Part shown: in pieces, positions 1-11,756 of the stretch
Layout: each line of letters begins with the position of its first letter
Numbering within the stretch: the stretch's first letter is position 1
Assembly: GCF_042453785.1 (NCBI RefSeq)
Contig: NC_091670.1
Location: 33,057,501 to 33,121,500 of the forward strand
Direction: 5' to 3'
From: Malus domestica
Taxonomy: Eukaryota; Streptophyta; Magnoliopsida; Rosales; Rosaceae
DNA length: 64,000 nt
The notes under the pieces: generated by a model
Seen by the model: only the letters and a program-made list of their open reading frames with translations
What the model was told of the DNA's origin: nothing
Database searches by the model: none
Program-made: the position numbers and the translations under genes

Positions 1-705
1 ATAACCAAATAAGAACACTATTAAATTAATCGTTTTCCTACTGCAATTTAATAGCAACTACTTTCATTCGAATGAATGGCTATTCACTATCAATTTTGAA
101 ATCACCGTGGCTAATCTACAGCTGCTTTCATATTGATTGGCCAAAGAAATCTTATGATTTGGATTTCACTTGGCTGTGAATATCAACCATAATTCAGAGT
201 AAAAAAGATAAGGTTTCTTTGGTAAATCAATTATGGTTTAGATTTCACTAAGCTGTGAATTTAACAACAGCTACTTTCATTCAAATGAATGACTGTTTGC
301 TATCCTTTTTGAAATCACCATGACTAATCTACACCTACTTTCATGTTGATTCACCAAAGAAATCTTATCATTTAGATTTCACTAGGCTATGGATTTCAAC
401 CATAATTCACAGGAAAAAACATAAGGTTTCTTTAGTAAATCAATTATGATTTACATTTGACTAGGCGGTCAATTTAACAACAGCTACTTTCATTCAAATG
501 AATGGATGTTCGCTATCCATTTTGAAATCACCATGACTAATCTACACCTACTTTCATATTGATTCACGGTATTGATTCACCAAAGAGACCTTATGATTTA
601 CTTACATTTCGCTAGGATGTGAATATCAACCATAATACATAGTACAAAACATAAGGTTTCTTTCGTAAATCAATTATGGTTTAGATTTCACTAAGCTGTG
701 AATAT
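1..705. repeat. 213-bp tandem repeat (satellite-like), at least three units
   Basis: The motif CTTTCATTC followed by AATGAATG recurs at about 61, 274 and 487, a constant 213-bp step. Each unit also carries the same later blocks (AAATCACC..TGACTAATCTACA, ACCATAATTCA.AG, AAGGTTTCTTT.GTAAATCAATTATG). The first unit runs off the left edge, so the true array is longer than seen. No coding potential. Confidence 0.85.
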
Positions 706-1378
706 TTACATTTGTTGGTGGTGTTGACCTTTGGTGTTTTTCCAAGTTGTTTAGCTTGCTATTGCTATATGGCATGTAGGGTTTTTAGTTGGTTCTCTAA
801 CTATATTATCGTGGTGATTAAATTTGGCGTGATGTAAATTAAAGTGTCTGGATAAAACTAGGAACAGGTGATGTTCATTGTTCCCTTAGATGGAGTAATG
901 CATTAGTTTAGCTTATGAGTCATAAATTTTTAATTATAATTTGATCGTTAGTTAGCTTAAATCAGAGCTGATATGATTTAGTATCATTTGCCAATTTGTT
1001 GATAAAGTCTGAAAATACTCTTTATCTTCATTTTAACTAGGTTATGGTGTTCTGGACAGGCCTATTTAATATTTATTATTTGTTGCATCAAAATCATCTC
1101 AATGCTTAATGAAATTTGATAGGATCCACAAACAATAAATTTTTAGTCTAATTCTATTAATCCAAAGAGACTGACAACTGATTTAGTGATTGTGTGTGTT
1201 TTGATTTGATTATTATTATTGGATAACTATTCTCACTCAAAATTAGATTTCAATTATAGTTTCTCTATATGTTTATAATATTTATAAAAATGGATATTAT
1301 AGTGTGGCTGGTATTTTAAACTTTTTCCTTACGCCGTTTATAAATTTATAAAATTTGTATTTCATTTGTATAGATTAA
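706..1378. other. AT-rich intergenic, nothing recognised
   Basis: AT-rich sequence without long open frames, repeats or motifs that I can name. It ends at the first exon-like segment of the RPA-like pseudogene. Confidence 0.5.
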
Positions 1379-3600
1379 ATGGAAGACGAAGGTCCAACTT
1401 CGCTTGATCAATTGGTGGCATATAAAAAGGTTGTCAGAATTAAAGTACGTGTTTGTAGGATATGGAGACCAAAGTATCCAGACATAGGCGACAAATATAC
1501 AGGCCTGCACTGTATATTGGTTGATGAAAAATTTTGTGATAATTTTTTTATCAAATTACTTTATAGACATTTGATCGTCTATGTTAAGAATGAATTGTTT
1601 GCTTTAAAGCACATAATATAGTTTTTATACTCTCTGTACTAAACATTGTGTACAATTTATTTCTAAACTCTTTATTCTCCAATTTTATGTTGTCAAATCA
1701 AACATTTGTTTTGGCGTTTACTCTGTGTACTGCACAGTTTTTTTTATGCGTATTCATCTCCTTTGAACTGTTAGTTACAATTGTTTGTTTACTATTGCTA
1801 TTTACTATCCATGTTGTTGTTTAATATTGGTCATCTATGCATAATTCCATGTTATTTCAACTATAAAAGTTAGAACAATTTGTTTATCCACAGTGTTCTC
1901 AATGTTTTTTTTTCTTGTTTTTTTATCTCTTTTATTGTCAAGCAACAAGCTATCGAAGCATCTTCTAATGAAATGGACTATGAAATAATAGTTCCAAAGA
2001 TTGAAGTGGGTGCTTGTTATGAAATCATGAATTTCCATACTAACATGGCAAGTGCTTAGTATAGAGTTGTTCCGCATGACACCCACATCATATTCACTTA
2101 CAAGATAGTTTTTAAGAAGTTGGCATGTGTCTTTCCGCCTATTCCACGACACAAATTTTTCTTGCAAGATTATAGCATATTGTATCCTCGGTTAAACAAG
2201 CTTGATATCTTAACAGGTAATCATATACATAAATAAGCATATTAATATGTGTCAGTGCTTATTTTATTCAACGTTTTCCTACCAATTTGGTTTTTTTTTT
2301 CAAATTTGAAGATGTTATTGGCCACCTGATTGTAGTCCAGCCTTTAGAACCAATACAGATCAATCAGAGAATTGATCACAAATGTGATTTGGTTATACAA
2401 AACATCAGGTCATTTCGTGTCCATAATAAAATTTAAATTTTTTTTACCTCTCAATTCCATCTCAATAGTCTAATAGTCATATTCTTCTGTTAAAAATAGT
2501 TTCAAGAATTTTAAATACAAAGTTAAGATTTTCATGACTTTTAAATTTTTTTTTTTCTTTTTGGCTTTTGTTGTTTTACAAAAATGAAGAGGGTAAGATT
2601 ACACTGTGGTCAGATGTTGCACATGCCTTTTCTACTTTCGCATTAATAGAGTTGCCCCAACCAATCATTGTTGTTTTTACAAACCTGAGGATAAAACTGT
2701 TTGCTGGTATTTACTTTAATATTTTTTTTTTTATAATCTGTTTAGCTATTAAATTGGCTTTTGTTATGTTTCTCTGCGCTTGCAAAACCATGTTAGGTGA
2801 TTTTATTTTATGAGAAGTGTATTAAAACATTGACTGCATTAATGTCTTATCTCTTTATGTCGATGCACAACAAAAACAAATGTTATCTTATGATGTTGCA
2901 TCATTACAAGTATAAATTAGCAATTTTTCTAGACATTAATAAATATATTTTAGTTAATCATAATCAAAGATAGCTTCTCACATAAAAAAGAGTCAAACTG
3001 CTGATGAGAGATCCACATCATGTTTGCAAAAAGGATGTTATTACCATAATAAACATATTGTACATGTTGTTTTTTATACAAGAAACTTAATTTTCATCCT
3101 GCCCTTTTTGTGTTATATATGATTTTATTGTGATACATAGTATTTAAAATCTATAGAACGATCTTAAATTCTATAACCTATAGTTTACAATTTTTGTTTG
3201 CCTAGATTGAAAACTATTTCAAATGTCAATTATTGCATAATTTTTCTCTTTTTCTATCTTGACTTTTGTTTAATGTACATACAACATCATCTTGAACAGC
3301 ACTAGTTCAACACTTTTCTTTATAGATCCAAACATTCCATAATTGAATACGTACAAATCATTGTGAGTCCATTCATTCTGCATCACGTGGTTCTCATAGA
3401 ATGATAATCATCGAGTGGTTATATTTAAAAAAAAAAAAATTATCTCTCTATTTTTCCAATCTTCAATATAAATTATTACAGGTTTTCAAGTTGGCCTCAT
3501 TCTATTAAAACACTACCTCCTTCTTCCAAGCAAGCCAATGAGGAAGACATTTTGCAAACTAGGAAAAAGGTGACAATTGAGGACTTAGGATGACTGTTAA
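1379..3600 (+). pseudogene. Decayed RPA70-like (replication protein A, OB-fold) gene
   Basis: Exon-like blocks in order on the plus strand resemble the plant replication protein A 70-kDa subunit-like family. Block 1 (1379-about 1530) opens MEDEGPTSLDQL and ends with the OB-fold strand GLHCILVDE. Block 2 (about 1941-2215) has a DNA-binding OB segment with GACYEIMNF and RISFTY-like HIIFTYKIVF, but carries an in-frame TAG at 2057-2059. Block 3 (about 2312-2405) starts DVIGHLIVVQP. Block 4 (about 2580-2705) has EGKITLWSDVAHAF and QPIIVVFTNL. Further pieces lie near 3300-3350 (STLFFIDPNIP) and 3480-3590 (RKKVTIEDL). The stop and broken joins argue for a pseudogene. RPA-like proteins are host genes and also cargo of plant Helitrons; I saw no Helitron ends, so origin is open. 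Confidence 0.6.
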
Positions 3601-4489
3601 GGTGGAATACTAGGTTAATCATTTTTGTATACTGATGATCAGGTATTTGATAATGTCTTTTCTGTAAATTATATAAGGGGAAACTTGATATAAATCCAAT
3701 TTTTTGAGCCAATAGTAGGAATAGTCCACTTTATTAAAATAAGTCCAATTTTTTATATTTAATTATTTAATTATCAATAGTTATTTGTTCAATGATAAGA
3801 TTGATTATAAAAATCAAATTTCTTCCCAATTATCTCTTTGCTTATTTTTTTTTATTTATCTTTTTGTTATTTCTCATTCTTCCTCCTGCTTTAAACCCCA
3901 TTTATAGATTTTATTTTTAATTTTTATAATCAACATATATCACAGGTTAATTATATTTATCTACCTATATGACAGATTCTTTTTTTATAATCAACCTGTC
4001 ATAGATTAATGTGTCTTGCTTGTAGGTATGTTATGTTTTTTTCTACCTTTTAATTAGGTTTCATATCTCACGTATAGGTATTATATACATTCATATTTTT
4101 GTTACTTGAGTTAGGGTAGATGTTTTGCAGATAAATTTATGTTAGTATATTAGTTTTTTTGTTATAAGATATTAAATATATTTTTTGGAGTTTGAAAATG
4201 CATAATTTTAGAAGATTTTAATTGACTTTTAATATTTTTAGAAAATATAAAATGAGTATAAAAGAAATAAAAATATATAATTAGATAACTTGATTCACTC
4301 TTAAAAATACTCTATGTTTTTTGACCTGGATCTAAAAGCCCCTTATTATATAAACTTAGACAGCTTTGTAAAAATATTTGCTCCATTTTCTGTTTAGTAT
4401 TTATAACACTATTTGCATATTTATATGTTACAAACATAATCTATAATTATATTTTCACTTCCGCAACAACATATAGGTAAAATTTACTA
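3601..4489. other. AT-rich intergenic, nothing recognised
   Basis: Long A/T runs and no supportable gene, hairpin or repeat family member. Confidence 0.45.
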
Positions 4490-6045
4490 GTGTAGATATA
4501 TAGCTTGATGGATTACTTAAAAAATGGTTTCTTAAAGCAATGAATAAACATATCCAACAAGTTTTGCTTTGATTGAGCCAAGTCTGGTCTCCAATGGAAT
4601 TCCCAATGACACAGCATACGCCATCAGCATCACATCACTCGCACATTCTCACATATTCTCAGATTTCTTCTTGGAGATGAAGTCAAGAATTTCTTAAGAT
4701 TTTAGACTGCCGATCAACTGTGACATATTAATTAACATCGGTATTATTTTTTGAGTTTTTGACAAAAATACTCATTATTTGCAAATCTAAATAAAAAATA
4801 CTCAAACTTTGAATCTTTAGCTAACTATATACTCACTTTGACTAGGGTTTATTCACTACTTTAGTCCAGAGTTTTGCTCTCTTAAGATCCTCATTTTAAA
4901 GGACGTGTGATATAAACTAGTACAATCTTGTGGTTAGTATACATTTGGTGGAGAGCATGCCTCTTAAGCCCTTGATTTGTTTGCCACCAAAATCCCTGCA
5001 ACTTGAACCTCCATCTTCAACAAATTTGACCTAAACACCAGACTAGTGACTTATATCTCCATCCCCAATAATCTTCAACAGCTCGTCATGCCCTAAGGAA
5101 AGGGATCCTCACTAAATCCCTTCCTCCTAATCCATCAAGTTTTGGGATCCGGACCATTGAAATTTAATCCAACGGCTACAAACAGGGATCCATTTTAAAA
5201 GTTATTATGACTTTAACCGTTGGATCAAAGTTCAACGGCTTGGATCCCTGAACTTGGTGGATTAGAAGAAAGGGATCCTTTCCGGATCCCTTTCCATGCC
5301 CTAAAGCCCTTGTCCTTTTCTTTCAATATTAATATCTCTCCACCTCATCCTGGACAAAACGAAAAGTCTAAAATCAACAAACAACTAGTGGAAGGGCTAG
5401 GATTGTACGTGAGAGAGAGGGGGGGGGGGTTTACAATATTTATGTGTATACTAAAACGGATTGAACTCATTGGTCTTTCCAGCCGTATTCATTAACACAA
5501 TGGAACTCGAAAACTTGAAGAACTAGCCTTGGTTGTACCTTAATTACCTTGGTGCCCAAAGAATCCTCTTATTATGATGCAGTTTAGACTAGCATGAGCA
5601 ATTGGAGTACACAAACCGAAACACCTCTTAAATTCAATAGAATAAAAATATTACACAAACTTAGACAACCAAGTAAGAGGTAGAGAAATACAAAGAAATC
5701 GAATTTGGTAGAAAAAAAGAAGGGTAAGGGAAAAGGTTTGCAAACAATGAAGGGGTGAGTTGCTTTAGAAAAGAGAACGGAGTTTCACATACATTTTTTT
5801 ATCCTCTTACACATCCATTTTTAATTTTTACTATTGGTTTCATTTGATTTATTCAATCTGATAGTCATAAATAAAAAGAGGTGTTAGAAACTAAAAATGA
5901 TGTGTGAAAATCATTTCCGCTATAAAATAATAGAGTACATATTACTCTTCTTGAGAAAATAAAATAATAGCAGGGTTGCTTTTTATATTCAAGATTGCTT
6001 GTCTCTTATAAAAACTCCCATACCTAAACTCATTGTTTCATTAAC
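4490..6045. repeat. Local duplication, copy 1 (paired with 7049-8945)
   Basis: From ATATAGCTTGAT (about 4498) to ACTCATTGTTTCATTA (about 6045) this block matches 7049-8945 in the same order and orientation, with high similarity by eye. Shared landmarks include TTTTGCTTTGATTGAGCC, CAGCTCGTCATGCC and AACAATGAAGGGGTGAG. Copy 1 alone carries a 199-bp MITE (5097-5295). Copy 2 alone carries a different MITE near its left end and a roughly 415-bp insertion. Small open frames here are parallel in both copies but resemble no protein I know. Confidence 0.8.
5097..5295. mobile_element. MITE with GGAAAGGGATCC termini, 9-bp TSD
   Basis: Terminal inverted repeats GGAAAGGGATCC / GGATCCCTTTCC, with subterminal CTAATCC/GGATTAG, bounded by direct repeats ATGCCCTAA (5088-5096 and 5296-5304). 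The duplicated block at about 7790 lacks the element and provides an approximate empty site. A 9-bp TSD suggests a Mutator-type origin. Confidence 0.8.
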
Positions 6046-6202
6046 ACACAAAAAAAGAAAAAAAAAAGTGAATTACTGTGACAAAACCACCCGCTGATCT
6101 TTTTTTAAAAATTAAAAAGAATGATTTTCCCACCTAGTACCAACAAATTATCTAAAACGATATAAAGTTCAAAAGCATTACATTTATTTACGAATAATAT
6201 AT

Positions 6203-6308
6203 GTATATATATATATATTTTTTTTTTTTGAGAAAAAACTGGAAATATATTACTAAAGCTAAAAGCCAGAGCGCTACAAGAAAGCCTACCGCGAGGCCAA
6301 TAAACAAA
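6203..6308 (-). mobile_element. 5'-truncated LINE 3' end with poly(A), 13-bp TSD
   Basis: On the minus strand the sequence ends in a long A run (poly-T at about 6218-6230 on plus), preceded by TAGTAATATATTTCCAG, which is typical of plant LINE 3' tails as I remember them. It is flanked by the exact 13-bp direct repeat ACGAATAATATAT at 6190-6202 and 6309-6321. Only about 100 bp were inserted. Confidence 0.7.
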
Positions 6309-6705
6309 ACGAATAATATATTGTTTGAGTAAAACTTCATATTTGTCGAGGTTTGTCGCACCACCCCCCAACCACGTCCTGCTTTTTCCCAAAGTGGAAT
6401 AAGATCATGGACAAAGATTTCTTAGGGATCCCGTAATGATGATTAATTTTAAATTTTAAATATTGAAATGATTTCTGACCGCATAATGTATAATGAACGG
6501 TCACGATCACGGAATCCCTAAAATTCTCAAGAAAAGAATTGAACAATGATCTTTTTCCCAAGATAATTAGTATTTATTAATTTAATTTGTTTTTAATTAC
6601 AAGGATTCCACTAATATCCCACCAATCCTCTTCCTCTCTGCTTTTTCCTAGGAGAGATTAGAATTTCGCATCCCATTGAAGGTAGACGCATTATCTTTTT
6701 GTATT

Positions 6706-6878
6706 ATTTATATATTTATTTATTTATTTTTAAACAAACGACATTATTTACACTAACAGAAGGGTTGTGTTAAGCCGAGCTAGCAATAATGTGGTTCAAA
6801 TTCATATTTGGCGAGAATCAAACTTAAAACTTTTCACTTACAAGTAAAGAAAAATATCACACCGTAGTACTAAGGGAC
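6706..6878 (-). mobile_element. SINE-like element, 12-bp TSD
   Basis: Read on the minus strand it starts near TTAGTACTACGGTGTG, has a B-box-like segment (AAGTTTGATTCTCGCC), then TTAGTGTAAATAATGTCG, and ends in an A/T-rich tail. The flanks are the 12-bp direct repeat TCTTTTTGTATT (6694-6705, 6879-6890). The same family occurs at 49332-49518, with diverged relatives near 45480 and 48750. Confidence 0.7.
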
Positions 6879-7071
6879 TCTTTTTGTATTTTTGTGTCAT
6901 TGTGCAATTATTAAATTTTATTTTCCTTCTTGTTAATTTTTTTTAAAAGATGTCTTAGATATTAACTACGTACAGCGCTATAGTTAGCTATCCAAAGTTG
7001 CAAAAGCAAAGCAAAACCATATAAGTTATCTTGAGAATTACAATAATATATAGCTTGATAGATTAATTAAA

Positions 7072-7219
7072 GGGGTGTGCTATCCACACACCCCAAATTA
7101 CTTCCCATACACCCCTGGTTAATTTCTGTCCGTTGATCTTCTTCAATTCATCCGATCCGACGGCCGAAAATTAAAAGGGTGTGTGAGAAGTAAAATGGGT
7201 TGTGTGGATATCACACCCC
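7072..7219. mobile_element. GGGGTGTG MITE family, copy 1, 8-bp TSD
   Basis: 148-bp element with inverted ends GGGGTGTGCTATCCACAC / GTGTGGATATCACACCCC, flanked by TAATTAAA at 7064-7071 and 7220-7227. Two further copies lie at 11058-11212 and 16244-16392. The internal segment CGACGGCCGAAAATTAAAA is shared. The 8-bp A/T-rich TSD suggests hAT mobilisation. Confidence 0.85.
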
Positions 7220-8046
7220 TAATTAAAAATGGTTTCTTAAAGCAATGAATAAATATATCCAACAAGTTTTGCTTTGATTGAGCCAAGTCTGGTCTCCAAT
7301 GGAATTCCCAATGACACAGCATACGCATCGGCATCACATCACTCGCACATTTTCACATATTCTCAGATTTCTTCTTAGCGATGAAGTTAAGAATTTCTTA
7401 AGATTTTAGACTGCCGATCAACTGTGACATATTAATTAACGTCGGTATTATTTTTTGAGTTTTTGACAAAAATACTCATTATTTGCAAAGCTAAATAAAA
7501 AATACTCAAACTTTGAATCTTTAGCCAACTATATACTCACTTTGACTAGGGTTTATTCATCACTTTAGTCCACAGTCTTGCTCTCCTAAGATCCTCATTT
7601 TGAGGACGTGTGATATAAACTAATACAATTTTGTAGCTAGTATACATTTGGTGGAGAGCATGCCTCTTAAGCCCTTGATTTTGTTTGCCACCAAAATTCC
7701 TGCAACTTGAACCTCAATCTTTGACAAATTTGACCTAAACACCAAACCAGCAACTTATATCTCCATCCCCAATAATCTTAAACAGCTCGTCATGCCGATA
7801 GGCCCTTGCCCTTTTCTTTCAATATTAATATCTCTTCACCTCATCTTGGACAAAACGAAAAGTCTAAAATCAACAAACAACTAGTGTCGGGGCTGGCTAG
7901 GATTGTAAGTGAGAGGGGGTTTTCTCAAATATTTATGTGTATACTAAAAAGGATTGAACTTATTGGTCTCTCCAGCCGTATTCGTTAACGCAATGGAACT
8001 CCAAAACTTGAAGAACTAGCCTTAGTTGTACCTTAATTACCTTGGT

Positions 8047-8463
8047 GCTAGGGACAGAGCCAGAAATTTCTTCTAGTGGGGGCAACCGAAACAACTAAGA
8101 AAACTTTATTATAGTATGGTTATACGCAATATGATATTAAGGATGGTTTCAAATTATGATATCACAATTTCAATGTTACAAAAATTTCAATATAGTAGTG
8201 AAAAGTGGCAAAGTGATGAGAAAAATATAAGTACATGATAGGTGGGAGAAGGTTTTTTTGATTTGAATGAACAAGAGCACTATTGCTCATATAATATTTG
8301 ATATGGAGTATAAGTAGAATGAATGTATGTTGGATATTAGATACATATATTTTCTTCAAAGATAACCCGTGTATATTATATAATTGTAGTCTACAACTAA
8401 ACAAATGAATTGCTTGAGTGGAGGCATCTGCCCCCAGTGAGCCTTCATTGACTCCGTCATGCC
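8047..8463. mobile_element. Insertion of about 415 bp in duplication copy 2
   Basis: Copy 1 reads straight through CTTGGTGCCCAAAGAA. Copy 2 is split after CTTGGTGC by sequence starting GGACAGAGCCAGAAATTT and ending TGACTCCGTCATG, then resumes CCCAAAGAA. The ends are weakly inverted (GACAGAG.CA / TGACTCCGTC), and TGGGGGCA recurs inverted near the right end. The family and TSD are not clear. Confidence 0.55.
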
Positions 8464-9183
8464 CAAAGAAACCTCTTACTATGATGCAGTTTAGACTAGC
8501 ATGAGCAATTGGAGTACACAAACTAAAAGACCTCTTAAATTCAATAGAATACAAATATTACACAAATTCTGACAACCAAGTAAGAGGTAGAGAAATACAA
8601 AGAAATCTAATTTGGTAGAAAATAGAAGAGTAAGGGAAGAGGTTTGCAAACAATGAAGGGGTGAGTTGCTTTAGAAAAGAGAATTGATTTTCACACTTTT
8701 TTTATCTTCTTACATACCCAAGTTCAATCTTGACTATTATTTTCGTTTGATTTATTTAATTCGATGATCATAAATAAAGAGAGGTGTTAGAAGCTAAAAA
8801 TGATGTATAAAAATTATTTCCGCTAGTAAATAATAGAGTGCATACTCTAGTTGAGAAAATAGAATTAATAGCGGGTTTGCTTTTTCTATTCAAGATTGAT
8901 CATCTCTTATAAAAACTCCCCTACCCAAACTCATTGTTTCATTATACAAAACAAAATATATAAAACCCAAAAGACCAAATGATGTCGTTCTCCTCATCCT
9001 CTCTCGTGAAGCTTAATAAAAGTTAGAGCCAATGGGTAGATTTCATACGCCTTTCTCATAATTCACAAGTCAAGACGAAGGTGTGACCACTCTAATCAAT
9101 ATATTCTCTTGAGCTACAAGATATAAATGTCAACAGAAGGCTATAATATTGGGATATTCCAACATCAAAAGATATAGGAGAAG

Positions 9184-9376
9184 GATTGTCTGCCCTTTCA
9201 CTTTCGGTGCCCTCATGTGCCCTCCTATTTTGTGTGGTCACGGTTAAGTCACGTTAACATTTTATATTTTTTTTATAGAGATAATAAGACAAAAATAAAT
9301 AATAATATAAAATATTAACATGACTTAACAATGACCACACAAATAAAAATCACCGAAAATGAAAGGGCAGACAATC
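9184..9376. mobile_element. Foldback MITE with GATTGTCTGCCCTTTC termini
   Basis: Both ends carry the same sequence in inverted orientation: GATTGTCTGCCCTTTCACTT on the left and the complement ending GGGCAGACAATC on the right. Further inward, TGTGTGGTCA..TAAGTCA.GTTAACAT is also mirrored, so nearly the whole 193 bp can form a hairpin. The TSD is not clear. Confidence 0.75.
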
Positions 9377-9665
9377 ATTGTGAAAATATATATTGACAAA
9401 ATATGCAATACATATAGGTTTGGCTGCACAGTGACATAGACCTTGTGGTGCCGTATTTTTACTTTTCCCTTAAATTAATGGGCATCACAATATCCTAGAC
9501 CGCTCACATTTCTCATCATGCCTCTACTTATCACTAGGCTTCACATTAATGATAAGACTCACTTCTATTACAACATTGTCAGCAATCTAATTAAATTTGT
9601 GTGTCTAAATTAATAAGAATGAAATTTTTTAGGATGAGCGTGAAAAAGAGATTTTATAAAGAATG

Positions 9666-9816
9666 AAATTTTAACGAAAATTTTTATGTATCGTTCATTT
9701 TAATGAAAAATTATATTTTTACATTAACAAGTTAATTCTGGTATTATTTATTTTACCTTTTATTTTGTTCTTATTGTTAAAACTTAAAATTTTCAAATCA
9801 TTTTCATTAATTTTCC
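9666..9816 (-). mobile_element. AT-rich MITE relative (inverted copy of 11757-11911)
   Basis: The reverse complement of this block follows 11757-11911: ACTAATGAAAATG, TTGAAAA, GAGTTTTAA, AAGGACAAAATAAA, TAAAAATGTGG/ATATAATTTTTC and CGTTAAAGT in order. Both are followed by the same host-like sequence, AACCTTTGGAC..C.TTTGG, on their outer side. Confidence 0.6.
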
Positions 9817-10128
9817 TTTCAAATAAATGAGAACTCGAAACCTTTGGACATCGTTTGGGTCATTTTCATCATTGGAAATTGAAAATGCATTTTTGTGATT
9901 CATCATGATTAAATTATTTACACGAGGAATGCTGACTATTTTTCCCCATTTATCTTCACCACTTAGTGGATGCCATATAGACTTATCTTGCACCAAATTT
10001 ATGCCTTCATTGTGTTTAAAATTTCTTTTGTCTTGTTCACTAATGCCCCATTTGAAAACCCATTTGTCAATTAAATCATTAATCATCCAATTATTAATAT
10101 TTATAATGTTATAATGTTTGTTTAAATA

Positions 10129-10150
10129 TATATATATATATATATATATT
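10129..10150. repeat. (TA)n microsatellite
   Basis: Pure TA dinucleotide run. Other TA runs in this window are at about 15667-15687 and 56412-56446. Confidence 0.9.
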
Positions 10151-10291
10151 TATAATGTTATAGGATAAGTATGTATCTCTTGAAGGTTGAAGCGAGACGA
10201 AAGTAAATATTAACGGAATGGCATAAGCAGTGGCCATGAATTGATAAGTTGGTTACATTGCATATTTTTTTGTATTACACAAATTATGAGC

Positions 10292-11365
10292 TTATAATGT
10301 GATGCAGGATGACTCAATCTCTATTTAATGTAATAAATATATGTTAGTGGGGTAGATTGAGTGGGGTTAATATTAATGAGTTCATTAACTCTAGCAATGA
10401 TGTATGTATCAGTAATTTTTAAGAGGGGGTTAGATTTTTATAAATTATGAGTATTTTGTATTCTAGGGGGAAGATGATGATGAATTGAACAAAAAATTGA
10501 GGGCAGTTTGAGAGAGTTTTCTTATTTTTGTTCTTGTTCTATCAACTTGGATATTCCAATGGAATTAACAAGGTATAGACACTCCAACGATCATTGGCCA
10601 TTCTCATGCAGAGAATCAACAACGCTCATGTGATAAACTTCTTGGCATTCATGGTGAATCAACAAGAGGTTTAGGACATGAAATTCGGTATTGTCTTTGA
10701 CAATCAACGAATCTGCGAGGAAAAGTTACGCATTTCATGTGTTTTTGTTTTAACATTCGTACTCCATTCGAGGATCGATATCCAGATTTGTTATAAAGAC
10801 AATACCGAATTCCACAATTCTAAACCTCTTGTTGATTCACCAAGAATGCCAAGAAGTTTATCACACGAGCGTTGTTGATTCTCTACACGAGAATGGTCAA
10901 TGATTGTTGGGGTGTCTATACCTCGTTAATTTTGTTGGAATATCTGAGTTGATAGAACAAGAACAAAAATGAAAAAACTCTCTCAAATTGCACTCAATTT
11001 TCAATTCAATTAATCATCATATTCCCCCTAGAATACAAAATACTCATAATTTATAAAGGGGTGTGCGGTGTGCTATCCACACACCCATTTTTACTTCTCT
11101 CACACCCCTTGTTAATTTCTATCCTTTGATATTCTTTAATTCATCCAATCCTACGGCCAAAAATTAAAAGGATGTAAGAAAAGTAAAAAAATGTGTGTGG
11201 ATATCACACCCCTTTATAAAAATCTAACCCCCTCTTAATAATTACTGATACATGCATCATTACTAGAGTTAATGAACTCAATAATATTAACCCCACTTAA
11301 TCTACCCCACTAACATATATTTATTACATTAAATAAAGATTGAGTCATCCTGCATCATAATGTTA
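10292..11365. repeat. Large inverted repeat, arms about 400-420 bp
   Basis: The left arm (about 10292-10700) begins ATAATGTGATGCAGGATGAC and ends ATTCGGTATTGTC. The right arm (about 10792-11365) is its reverse complement, beginning GACAATACCGAATTCC and ending GTCATCCTGCATCATAAT. The spacer is about 90 bp. By eye the arms are about 90 percent identical over their full length. The right arm is interrupted by a 155-bp MITE (11058-11212) that the left arm lacks. A transcript through it would form a long hairpin. No protein homology was seen; the 66-aa frame at 10678 crosses the loop and is chance. Confidence 0.9.
11058..11212. mobile_element. GGGGTGTG MITE family, copy 2, 8-bp TSD
   Basis: Same termini as 7072-7219, flanked by TTTATAAA (11050-11057, 11213-11220). 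The left end has a short duplication (GGGGTGTGCGGTGTGCTATCC). The uninterrupted left arm of the surrounding inverted repeat, AGATTTTTATAAATTATGAG, supplies the empty site. Confidence 0.88.
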
Positions 11366-11756
11366 AGTTGTATTGTTTGACTAGGATGCTAAGGTGAAAA
11401 TGTTCAAAATCAAACTGTCCAGAATGAAGCTGGTGCACCAAGCTACAATTTTATTGGTTTTGCAACAGATGGGAAATGTTCAAAACCATGGTTGTCCATG
11501 AATTGTAGATGTTGTTTTTGCACTACAAGAGAACCAAAGAGATCATGTTGTTTTTGCACCAGATGAAAAATGTTCAGTTAATTATTCTTGGAGTGTGAAA
11601 ATTTAAGTAGTGAAATGTTGTAGCGAGGTTTGTGTTAATTTTTCTTCGTCTCGAGTGTGAAAACCTTTGGACCTCCTTTGGATCATTTTCATCATATGGA
11701 AAATGGAAAAGCATTTAATTGATGGATCCTACAAGAGCTCAACTGGTTAAAAATAA

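Larger units (their letters stand above)
7049..8945. repeat. Local duplication, copy 2 (paired with 4490-6045)
   Basis: Second copy of the block at 4490-6045. It is interrupted by the MITE at 7072-7219 and by a 415-bp insertion near 8047-8463. It lacks the 5097-5295 MITE. The plus-strand frame 7806-7988 parallels one in copy 1 but matches nothing I recognise. Confidence 0.8.

Noticed and set aside
1-705. CRISPR-like array
   Set aside because: The units are contiguous 213-bp tandem repeats with no short repeat/spacer pattern, and the DNA is eukaryotic.
5220-5495. Plus-strand frame in duplication copy 1 as a gene
   Set aside because: It starts inside a MITE that is missing from copy 2, and the shared part has no known relatives.
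9793-10114. Overlapping frames of 97 (minus) and 69 (plus) codons
   Set aside because: No family resemblance; part of the minus frame covers the MITE relative.
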